Below are positions 14,845 to 21,737 of a DNA stretch of 30,141 bases, in pieces. A program made the position numbers and the translations under genes. This DNA comes from Thermomicrobiales bacterium (GTDB lineage Bacteria; Chloroflexota; Chloroflexia; Thermomicrobiales; UBA6265). Positions within the stretch are counted from its first letter, which is position 1, and each line of letters begins with the position of its first letter. Where the stretch lies: NCBI GenBank assembly GCA_020847015.1, contig JADLCW010000077.1, forward strand, positions 1-30,141, given 5' to 3'. Below the pieces are notes generated by a model. The model saw only the letters and a program-made list of their open reading frames with translations. It was not told where the DNA came from and searched no databases.

Positions 14845-15345
14845 ATGTTTGCCGCCGCTCATGTGCTTCGCCCGAGCCGCCGCCGGCCGGTCTCGCCGGG
14901 TTCGGCCTTGGCGGCATGCGTCTTGGCCGCGGTTGCCGCGCTGGCTATCGGGCGCGGCGTGTATCAAAGCGTGGCGGTCCCTGCGCCGCCCGCGGCCATT
15001 GTTCCGGCAGCACCGCACCATGTCGCCGACGCGCTGACCTACACTGGGGAAGGGGTGGAGGTCGTGGTGCCGCGGGGGATGGTCGCCGACCTGGCTGGCG
15101 GAGGCCACGGGTTCGAATTGCCGTCGATGGTGCGCATGGAGACCGGGCAGACGATCGTTGTGCGCAACGACGATGACTACACCCACGTCGTGTTGGGCAT
15201 GGCGGTGAAAGCGGGCGCAACGGAACAGCGCGTCCTCGAAGCGCCAGGCATCGAGATCTACTCGGCCGGGTGCGTCGCCCATGTCAATCCTGGCAGCACC
15301 GGAATGACGACGCTGATGGTTTCTGCTCCAAGCTCCGACGCGTGA
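14845..15345 (+). CDS. Membrane-anchored single-domain cupredoxin
   Basis: 166 residues from ATG 14845 (GGAGG ten bases upstream). One N-terminal hydrophobic helix (about residues 19-36) is followed by a Pro/Ala linker and one cupredoxin fold. The type 1 copper ligands are readable as His114 (DYTHVV), Cys143 and His146 (AGCVAH), and Met154 (STGM). This is a blue-copper electron carrier facing outwards, a plausible electron donor or acceptor for the two copper enzymes encoded just upstream (inference from order). No heme motif or second domain is present. Confidence 0.8.
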   Translation: MFAAAHVLRPSRRRPVSPGSALAACVLAAVAALAIGRGVYQSVAVPAPPAAIVPAAPHHVADALTYTGEGVEVVVPRGMVADLAGGGHGFELPSMVRMETGQTIVVRNDDDYTHVVLGMAVKAGATEQRVLEAPGIEIYSAGCVAHVNPGSTGMTTLMVSAPSSDA

Positions 15346-15381
15346 GCGCGCCGGCGGTGGAGCGCCGGGACGGGGGAACGG

Positions 15382-15825
15382 TTGGATCGGCTCAGTTCGC
15401 TGATGGTGCGGGCGTCGCTCGTGTGGTTGCTGCTGGGGGTGGTCATCGGGGGGCTGATGCTGAACGATGCGCTGCTGCCGGGTCAATGGGTCGCATGGTT
15501 TGTACCGACGCACGCCCATATGCTATTCGTTGGATGGTTCTTGCAGTTCGTCCTCGCCATCGCCTTCTGGCTGCTGCCGCGCAAGCGCAGCGAGGCGGCC
15601 CCCCAGGGATACAACGAGCGAGTGGCGGCGGTGGCGGCGGCGGCGCTGAACTTGGGGTTGCTGTTGCGGGTGGCGGCGGAGCCAGCCACGCGTGCGGGCT
15701 CCGGAGGCGGCTGGACAACGGTGTTTCTTGCGGCGTCGGCGCTGCTGCAAGTGGGGGCGGCGGTCTATTTCGCGGGTAGCCTGTGGCCCCGCACGGCGGC
15801 GCGCGCGCCGCGCAAGACCGGATGA
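15382..15825 (+). CDS. Small heme-copper-oxidase-like membrane protein
   Basis: 147 residues with TTG 15382 as the likely start (GGGGGAA upstream); ATG 15403 is the alternative. It has four hydrophobic helices. The key segment is THAHMLFVGWFLQFVLAIAF followed by WLLPR, a His-x-His pair at the head of a helix with a Gly six to seven residues on and a Leu-Pro-Arg end. This resembles helices of subunit I of cbb3/NO-reductase type enzymes and the NnrS family, but the protein is far too short for a whole oxidase. The larger membrane protein two genes downstream carries the same motif, so the two may be partners. Heme or copper binding is inferred, not shown. Confidence 0.7.
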   Translation: MDRLSSLMVRASLVWLLLGVVIGGLMLNDALLPGQWVAWFVPTHAHMLFVGWFLQFVLAIAFWLLPRKRSEAAPQGYNERVAAVAAAALNLGLLLRVAAEPATRAGSGGGWTTVFLAASALLQVGAAVYFAGSLWPRTAARAPRKTG

Positions 15826-15877
15826 CGGCTGCCAGCGGGTGGTCGTCGAGCAATGTAACGATTGGAGCAATGGACAC

Positions 15878-16117
15878 ATGGACACCACGACGATGACGGA
15901 GAAGGATTTCGAAGCGCAGGTCGCCGCCCGGACGATCCGCGATCTGGTGGACCGCACCCCGCAGGTGATGGAAGTGCTGGAGCCGCTGGGGCTCGATCTC
16001 TGCTGCGGCGGCGGCCACCCGCTGGGCGAGGCGCTGGATCTGCACGGCATCGCGCGTGACCCGGTCGTTGGCCAGGTCGCTCGCCTGGTCGCCGCGCAGG
16101 GCGCCAACGGGCGCTAA
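15878..16117 (+). CDS. DUF542/ScdA-N domain protein (RIC-type Fe-S cluster repair)
   Basis: 79 residues from ATG 15878 (GGAG ten bases upstream). The core TIRDLVDRTPQVMEVLEPLG followed by LDLCCGGGHPLGEALDLHGI matches the DUF542 (ScdA N-terminal) domain, whose signature is the paired Cys before a Gly run (Cys42-Cys43). In RIC/YtfE/ScdA proteins this domain precedes a di-iron hemerythrin-like domain that helps restore Fe-S clusters damaged by NO or peroxide. Here it stands alone, as is known for short DUF542 proteins found next to NO-related genes. It is cytoplasmic. The NnrS-like gene starts four bases after its stop. Confidence 0.85.
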   Translation: MDTTTMTEKDFEAQVAARTIRDLVDRTPQVMEVLEPLGLDLCCGGGHPLGEALDLHGIARDPVVGQVARLVAAQGANGR

Positions 16118-16121
16118 CGCT

Positions 16122-17402
16122 GTGGGACGCCGCCTCGTTCCCGCCTCGATAGTCGCCGCCGCCACCGCTTTTGCGGTGGCGGCGGCTCTTGCGGCCGTTT
16201 CCCCGCTGTGGCCGACAGCGTGGTCGGCGGCGATGACGCTCGCCATTCTCGGAGGCATCGTGCCGATGATCGCGGCCGTGAACATCCGCGTGGTGCCGGT
16301 GTTCACGCGTCGTCAGTGGCGCTCCGAGCAATGGCTGCGGGTGCAAAACACGCTGATGGTCGCCGGAGCCTGGATCGTGGCTGCCGGTTGGCTGTGGCGT
16401 CTGGGTTCGCTCGTCACTCTGGGCAGCGCGGTGGCGCTGGCCGGCGGCGTCGCGTTCGTGACGAATGTGGCCCTGCTGATCCGTCAGCCGATCGGCAAGA
16501 TGCCGGCGCTGCCGCTGCCGTTCCCGGAGCAAGGCCCGATCGATCGGGTCGGCACCGGGTTCATGCGCCTCTCCGGCATCTACCTGCTGTTCGGGTTGGC
16601 TGTCGGCCTGATGCGCAGCGTGTGGACGCCGCCGGTCGGTCGCTGGGATCTCGTTTGGGCTCACGCGCTGCTTATCGGCTTCTTCGTGTCGATGGCGGCT
16701 GGCGTCAGCTACCACGTGCTCTCCCGTTGGACGGGGGCGCCGTGGCGCTGGACGCGACCAATCCGCTGGCATCTGGAGTTGGTCCGCTACGGGTTGCCGT
16801 TCATGGTGCTGGCGCTCGCCACCGGCTGGACGCCGCTCTTTGCGGTCGCCGGCGTCGTGCAGGCGCTGGCGCTGCTGATCTTCGTGGTCAACCTCGTGCC
16901 GATGATTCCGGTGCTGCCGGAACTGACGCGACCAGCCTTCGCCGCCGCCGCGCTGCTGATTTCGATCGGGGTGACGCTCGGCGCGTGGTTCGCGCTCGAT
17001 CCGGCGGTCGGCGCCCGACTGCGGCAAGCTCACGCCGAGTTGAACGTGTTCGGCTTCGCCGGATTGCTGATTTCTGGAACGGCGTTCTACCTCATCCCGC
17101 GTTTTGCCGGTCGGCCGCTGCGCTGGCCCCGCCTCGCCGCGACCCAACTCGCGCTGCTGGGCGGGGGCGTCGCGCTCACCGCCGTCGGCTGGGCCTGGCG
17201 AGGCTGGGCGGGTGGCCCGCTGGCGATCATCGCGGTGGGTCAGGCGCTGGTGGTGATCGGATTCGTGCTCTTCGGAGCGATCATGTTCGGCACCTTTACT
17301 CGTGCCGGATCGGGCGCCGTTTCCGCGGCGACGATCCAGTCCGGCAAGTCGGTGGCGTCGAGGCAGCCGCTGCCGGTGCACCCCGCGCCGCCGCGCGCCT
17401 GA
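16122..17402 (+). CDS. NnrS-like polytopic membrane protein
   Basis: About 426 residues and roughly twelve hydrophobic helices. GTG 16122 is chosen as start because it follows the DUF542 stop by four bases; the ribosome-binding site is weak and translational coupling is likely. Two diagnostic segments are HALLIGFFVSMAAGVSYHVL (about residue 183 on) and HAELNVFGFAGLLISGTAFY ending in LIPR; both start with His-Ala at a helix head and resemble NnrS and heme-copper oxidase subunit I helices. NnrS proteins are heme- and copper-containing membrane proteins linked to protection against NO in denitrifiers. The Ser/Pro-rich C-terminal tail is probably disordered. It is the last gene before an intrinsic terminator. 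Confidence 0.78.
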   Translation: MGRRLVPASIVAAATAFAVAAALAAVSPLWPTAWSAAMTLAILGGIVPMIAAVNIRVVPVFTRRQWRSEQWLRVQNTLMVAGAWIVAAGWLWRLGSLVTLGSAVALAGGVAFVTNVALLIRQPIGKMPALPLPFPEQGPIDRVGTGFMRLSGIYLLFGLAVGLMRSVWTPPVGRWDLVWAHALLIGFFVSMAAGVSYHVLSRWTGAPWRWTRPIRWHLELVRYGLPFMVLALATGWTPLFAVAGVVQALALLIFVVNLVPMIPVLPELTRPAFAAAALLISIGVTLGAWFALDPAVGARLRQAHAELNVFGFAGLLISGTAFYLIPRFAGRPLRWPRLAATQLALLGGGVALTAVGWAWRGWAGGPLAIIAVGQALVVIGFVLFGAIMFGTFTRAGSGAVSAATIQSGKSVASRQPLPVHPAPPRA

Positions 17403-17432
17403 TTGCCGGACGCCAACGCATTGGTGCGCAAG

Positions 17433-17458
17433 CCGGCGGCCCAATAGCCGCCGGTTTT
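17433..17458 (+). terminator. Intrinsic terminator closing the copper/nitrogen-oxide cluster
   Basis: CCGGCGGC/GCCGCCGG, 8 perfect pairs (10 with the flanking A-T and G-T pairs), 6-base loop CCAATA, followed by TTTTGCGTT. It lies 30 bases after the NnrS-like stop and before the start of the next gene at 17521. Confidence 0.75.
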
Positions 17459-17520
17459 GCGTTGCCAGGCGCGAACCATGCGAATATTGCCGACGGACAA
17501 CATCGAGTGTCGGAGATGGC

Positions 17521-18645
17521 ATGGGCGGCGACGATCGCGGGCGATGGCGGGCCAACCTGCAGGGTGAAATCGATGGCGCGGCGCTCTACCGGGCGATGGC
17601 CCAGCTTGAACCATCCCCCGAGCTACGCGAGATTTACGCGACCCTTGCCGTCGCTGAAGAGCGCCACGCCGACTTCTGGCGAGTCAAACTGAACGATGCC
17701 GGCGTCACCGATGCGCCGGCCCGGGCAGGCTGGCGCACGCGGGTTCTGATCGCGCTGGCGCGTCGATTTGGAACCGGCTTCATCGTGCCTACCGTGGTCG
17801 GCCACGAGCAATCGGACAGTCATCGGTACGCGAGCCAGCCTGAAGCCGTCGCCGCCGGGATGAGTCGAGAAGAACGCAGCCACGCCCGCCTCTTCACCGC
17901 AATTGGCGCATCCTCTACGGCTGGGCTGGGCGGCGCCGCCGTGACCCGGTTCGAGGGGCGCCACCGCGCCGGCGGCAACGCATTGCGGGCGGCGGTGCTG
18001 GGGGCCAACGATGGACTCGTTTCCAACGCCAGCCTGGTGATGGGCGTTGCCGGCGCCGAGTTGGCCGGGCGTTCCATCCTGGTCACCGGGCTGGCCGGTC
18101 TGCTGGCCGGTTCGCTGTCGATGGCGCTGGGGGAATGGCTCTCGGTGCAGAGCGCGCGCGAGTTGTTCGCGCGGCAAATCGCGATCGAAGCCGGTGAACT
18201 GGAAACCTTCCCCGAGGAGGAAGCGGCCGAACTGGCGCTCATCTACCAGTCGAAGGGGCTGCCGGCCGAGCGGGCGCAGGAAGTCGCCCAACGCCTGATC
18301 GCCGACCGTGGTTCGGCGCTGGACACCCTCGCCCGCGAAGAGCTGGGCGTCGATCCGGAGGAGTTGGGCGGGTCGGCCTGGGAGGCGGCGATCACGTCGT
18401 TTCTGCTGTTCTCAGCGGGAGCGATCGTCCCGGTGGCGCCCTTCTTTCTTGCGGAGGGGGCGACCGCCGTAGTGTGGAGCGTTGCCCTGAGCGTCGTTGC
18501 CCTGTTCGGCATCGGCGCCGGCATTACCATCATCACCGGAACCAGCGCGCTCGTCTCGGGGGCGCGGCAGGTAGTGTTCGGGTTGGCCGCCGCCACCATC
18601 ACCTTTGGGGTAGGACGCCTGTTCGGGGCGGTGCTCGGCGGCTGA
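17521..18645 (+). CDS. Erythrin-VIT1 fusion (MbfA-like membrane-bound ferritin/metal exporter)
   Basis: 374 residues from ATG 17521, with CGGAG six bases upstream; the frame is open further 5' but that part is Arg-rich non-protein-like sequence covering the terminator. The N-terminal half (about residues 10-145) is rubrerythrin-like: a Glu in NLQGEIDGAALY, EERHADFW, a Glu in GHEQSDSH, and EERSHARLF supply the carboxylates and His of a di-iron site. The C-terminal half is a VIT1/CCC1 transporter with five helices, starting AAVLGANDGLVSNASLVMGV and with GEWLSVQSARELF and an acidic cytosolic loop (EEEAAELALIYQ). Such fusions export iron or manganese from the cytoplasm and protect against peroxide. 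It follows the copper/nitrogen-oxide cluster and precedes a stress protein. Confidence 0.9.
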   Translation: MGGDDRGRWRANLQGEIDGAALYRAMAQLEPSPELREIYATLAVAEERHADFWRVKLNDAGVTDAPARAGWRTRVLIALARRFGTGFIVPTVVGHEQSDSHRYASQPEAVAAGMSREERSHARLFTAIGASSTAGLGGAAVTRFEGRHRAGGNALRAAVLGANDGLVSNASLVMGVAGAELAGRSILVTGLAGLLAGSLSMALGEWLSVQSARELFARQIAIEAGELETFPEEEAAELALIYQSKGLPAERAQEVAQRLIADRGSALDTLAREELGVDPEELGGSAWEAAITSFLLFSAGAIVPVAPFFLAEGATAVVWSVALSVVALFGIGAGITIITGTSALVSGARQVVFGLAAATITFGVGRLFGAVLGG

Positions 18646-18688
18646 ACGACCGATCGGGATGGAACGGGACAAGGACGGAGGACGGCGC

Positions 18689-19165
18689 GTGTTTACACGG
18701 ATTGTCATCCCCCTGGATGGATCCGAAACTGCCGAAGGCGCGTTGCCGGAGGCGACGGAGTTGGCGCGCACGCTGCACGTGCCGCTTTGCTTGCTGCGGG
18801 TAGTCGATCTCGGCAAGCTGGAGTCGTACGGCGCGTTTGGGCTGGGGTTGGAATACTCGGCCCTGGATCTCGCCATTCAGGACGAGCGGGCGACCGCGCG
18901 CGATTATCTCGAAAAAGCCCAACAGCGACTGACCGCGGATGGGTTGCACGTGATCACCGAGATCCGCGAGGGGCTGGCGACGAACGAGATCGTGAGCGCG
19001 GCTGAGCCAGATGATTTGCTGGTGATGGCGTCGCACGGGCGCTCGGGGTTATCGCGCTGGTTCCTTGGGAGTGTGGCGGAATCGGTGATGCGCAAGGCGA
19101 ATGTGCCGGTGATGCTGGTGCGGGTCGGCGATCGCGATCGTGACGGCGGGCTGGTCGAAGCGTAG
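18689..19165 (+). CDS. Single-domain universal stress protein (UspA family)
   Basis: 158 residues from GTG 18689, which has GGAGGA six bases upstream; ATG 18659 in the same frame has no such site. It is one UspA domain: IVIPLDGSETAEGALPEA at the N-terminus and the nucleotide-loop motif SHGRSGLSRWFLGSVAESV followed by VPVMLVRVG at the end. It lies 43 bases after the metal exporter gene and 158 bases before a sensor kinase gene, so it may belong to the same stress response. Its exact role is unknown, as for most of the family. Confidence 0.92.
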   Translation: MFTRIVIPLDGSETAEGALPEATELARTLHVPLCLLRVVDLGKLESYGAFGLGLEYSALDLAIQDERATARDYLEKAQQRLTADGLHVITEIREGLATNEIVSAAEPDDLLVMASHGRSGLSRWFLGSVAESVMRKANVPVMLVRVGDRDRDGGLVEA

Positions 19166-19323
19166 TTTCTCGATGGAGCGCTGCTGCGCGACATTGATGA
19201 ATGTCGACGTGGCGGTGCGGTTTGCGCGATGCTTGGCCGATCTCTGGCGTAAGGCGGCGACCTGTGCGCCATGACGCGCGGGGCGCCGCTGAAACGCGAC
19301 GCGACGCGATCGACGGAGCATCG

Positions 19324-21006
19324 ATGAGCGACAACGGACGAGACAACCAAACGAACGGTGGTCTGCCGGAGCCGCTATCGACGGAGGCCGGGCGCAACCC
19401 GGCAGCCTTGGTGGCTGCCTACGAGGCCGCTCTGGCCGTCGCCTCCGAGCTGGATCTGGATACGCTCCTGCAACGCATTGTCGATTTGTCGCGCCGGGTG
19501 GTGCCGGTGCGCTATGCGGCGCTGGGAGCCGCCGACGATCTGGGCGATGTCGTTGGCTTCCACACGTCGGGTATTGCGCCGGAGACCCAGGCGGTGCTTG
19601 GGCCGAGCCCGACCGGTCACGGGTTGGTGGGTCTCCTGATCGAGAAGGGCCAACCGCTGATCGTGCCCGACATCACCGCGCATCCGCGGTCGGTCGGTTT
19701 TCCGGCCAATCACCCGCCTATGGGGTCGCTGCTTGGGACACCCATTCAGTTGGGCGACAAGACGCTGGGCAACCTGTATCTGTGCGATCGGGTGGATGGC
19801 AAACCGTTCACCGCCGCCGATCTCGAAGCGATCCAGGTGCTGGCCGCTCATGCCGCCTCGGCTATCGAGCGGGCACGGCTCTACGGACAGGTGCGGGAGG
19901 CGCGCGTACGGGCCGAGGAGCAACGCGATCACCTGCGCGTGATCCTCGATAATTTGCTGACCGGAGTGTTGATCCATTCCCAGCCGGCAGCCCGCATCGA
20001 GTTGGCCAATGCCTCCGCGCTCGATCTGCTGCTTAGCCCGGACCGTCCGCCTGGATTCTTGCCGGTGTACGGGCGTGACTTCGAGTTGCTCCAGGCCGAT
20101 GGCCTGCCGCTGCCGTCCGACGCGCGGCCAGCAGTGCGGGCGCTGCGCGGCGAAACGGTGCGGAACCGACAGTTGCTGGTGCTGCGCCGCGACGGCCAGA
20201 CCGTGCCGGTGCTGGCTCAGGCATCGCCGCTGCGCGATGCGGCTGGCGAGGTCCAGCGGGCGGTTGCGGTCTACCAGGACATGACCCGGCTGCGGCAAGC
20301 GGAACAGATCAAGGATGATTTCCTCTCGCTCATCTCCCACGAGTTCCGCACTCCGCTGACTGCTATTCGGGGTGGGGCGCAACTGCTGGCCGGTCAGGCT
20401 GCCGACCTCGATGCCGACACGCGCGACGAACTGCTGCGCGATATCGCCGTCGAAAGCGAGCGGCTGGAGCGGATGCTGGGCAACATGCTGAGTCTGGCGG
20501 CAATTCAGGCGGGACGGCTGGAAGCCTCCACCGAGCCGGTGTTGCTGGCCCCGCTGGCTCGCCGCGTTTCGGCGGACGTGGCCCGCTGGTCGCCCAATCA
20601 CCGCTTCGTGGTCGACCTGCCGCCAGATCTGCCGCCGGCCGAAGGCGATCCGGATTTGCTGGCGCAGGTGCTGCGCAATCTGTATGAAAATGCCGTCAAG
20701 TACGCGCCGGACGGTGGCACGGTGCTCACCAGCGCCTCAGCCGAAGACACGGCTGTGGCGCTAACCGTGCATGATGGAGGAGTGGGCATCGCTGCCGAGC
20801 ACGTGCCTCACGTCTTCGAGCGATTCCGGCGGCCCGGAGCCGACCCCACCGTGCGCGGCATGGGCCTCGGGCTCTATCTGAGTCGGCTGCTGATCGAAAC
20901 GCAAGGGGGTTCGATCGAGGCGGCCTCGGCTGGACCGGGACGAGGCGCGGCGTTCACGGTGCGTCTGCCGATCGCGCGCGGTTGGTGCGACGACGGAGAA
21001 GCATGA
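19324..21006 (+). CDS. Sensor histidine kinase with GAF and PAS-like domains
   Basis: 560 residues from ATG 19324 (GACGGAG eight bases upstream). Domains in order: GAF (about residues 25-190; AYEAALAVASELDLDTLLQ to AAHAASAIERARLY), a linker coiled coil, a degenerate PAS (about 205-325), HisKA with phospho-acceptor His339 in SHEFRTPLTAIRG, and HATPase with N-box Asn452 (LRNLYENAVKYAP), DGGVGI and GMGLGL. There is no membrane helix, so it senses a cytoplasmic signal. The GAF domain could hold a small ligand or heme, but no such ligand is shown by the sequence. Its stop overlaps the start of the response regulator by four bases (ATGA), so they are a cognate pair. Confidence 0.92.
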   Translation: MSDNGRDNQTNGGLPEPLSTEAGRNPAALVAAYEAALAVASELDLDTLLQRIVDLSRRVVPVRYAALGAADDLGDVVGFHTSGIAPETQAVLGPSPTGHGLVGLLIEKGQPLIVPDITAHPRSVGFPANHPPMGSLLGTPIQLGDKTLGNLYLCDRVDGKPFTAADLEAIQVLAAHAASAIERARLYGQVREARVRAEEQRDHLRVILDNLLTGVLIHSQPAARIELANASALDLLLSPDRPPGFLPVYGRDFELLQADGLPLPSDARPAVRALRGETVRNRQLLVLRRDGQTVPVLAQASPLRDAAGEVQRAVAVYQDMTRLRQAEQIKDDFLSLISHEFRTPLTAIRGGAQLLAGQAADLDADTRDELLRDIAVESERLERMLGNMLSLAAIQAGRLEASTEPVLLAPLARRVSADVARWSPNHRFVVDLPPDLPPAEGDPDLLAQVLRNLYENAVKYAPDGGTVLTSASAEDTAVALTVHDGGVGIAAEHVPHVFERFRRPGADPTVRGMGLGLYLSRLLIETQGGSIEAASAGPGRGAAFTVRLPIARGWCDDGEA

Positions 21007-21737
21007 GGGAGCGGATGCGGAAGCAGATGGTGCTGGTGGTCGATGACGAGCCGGCCATCGTGCGGCTGGTGCGGGCCAAGTTGCAGGCCGACGGCTACGC
21101 GGTGATCGCCGCCGGCGGGGGCGAAGAGGCGCTGCGACTGCTCGAAACGGAGCGGCCCGATCTGATCGTGCTCGACTTGATGATGCCGGGCATGGATGGG
21201 TTCGAGACGCTGCGTCGGGTTCGCGAGCGCGACCAAACCCCGGTCATTCTGCTGACCGCTCGTACGGGCGATGCCGATAAGCTGCGCGGGTTGCAGGGCG
21301 GAGCCGACGACTATGTGACCAAACCCTTCAACCCCGATGAATTGGCGGCGCGGGTGGCGGCCGTGCTGCGCCGCAGCAGCGGCGCCAGCCCGATGACCAC
21401 GCGCGAACCGCTGCGCTACCCGGGGGTCGAAATCGACCTGGAGCGGCGGCAGGTGATCGTGGGCGGCGAGGAGGTGCGCCTCAGCCGCACCGAGTGGGAA
21501 TTGCTGTCGCAGTTGGCGGCCAATACCGGTCGCGTGATGCTGCACGGCGAATTGCTGTCCCGCATCTGGGGTCCTGAATTCCGCAACGAGGTGCATTACC
21601 TGCGGACATGGGTCAGCCGCTTGCGCGCCAAGTTGGAGCCGAACGACGACGTGCGGTTGTTCACCACCTTTCCCGGAATCGGCTACCGGATGGAGCCGCC
21701 GCAGGACCCGGACGCTACCCCGCCAGACGACGAGTGA
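21003..21737 (+). CDS. OmpR/PhoB-family response regulator
   Basis: 244 residues from ATG 21003, which overlaps the kinase stop; ATG 21015 is also possible. The receiver domain has the acidic pair in VVDDEP, phospho-acceptor Asp58 (VLDLMMPGMDG), Thr in ILLTART and Lys in TKPF. The C-terminal winged-helix DNA-binding domain runs from about residue 140 (VEIDLERRQV) through LSRTEWELLSQL and VHYLRTWVSRLRAKLE to GIGYRM. The order resembles the KdpDE pair in its regulator half, but the kinase lacks KdpD membrane helices. Likely targets include nearby stress genes (inference). Its last 23 bases overlap the end of the opposing decarboxylase gene. Confidence 0.92.
   Translation: MRERMRKQMVLVVDDEPAIVRLVRAKLQADGYAVIAAGGGEEALRLLETERPDLIVLDLMMPGMDGFETLRRVRERDQTPVILLTARTGDADKLRGLQGGADDYVTKPFNPDELAARVAAVLRRSSGASPMTTREPLRYPGVEIDLERRQVIVGGEEVRLSRTEWELLSQLAANTGRVMLHGELLSRIWGPEFRNEVHYLRTWVSRLRAKLEPNDDVRLFTTFPGIGYRMEPPQDPDATPPDDE

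Noticed and set aside
17302..17520. N-terminal extension of the erythrin-VIT1 protein
   Set aside because: The extension is Arg/Pro-rich, overlaps the NnrS-like gene end and the terminator at 17433-17458, whereas ATG 17521 has a GGAG site and begins the ferritin-like domain.
15765..17555. Long minus-strand frame (about 596 codons) opposite the NnrS-like gene
   Set aside because: Product is a mix of Arg, Gln, His and Pro with no domain; the plus strand encodes a clear polytopic membrane protein and a terminator.
19189..19206. Perfect 7-bp hairpin CGACATT/AATGTCG between the stress protein and kinase genes
   Set aside because: Too short and without a T-run to call a terminator; possibly an operator, but no repeat copy was seen elsewhere.
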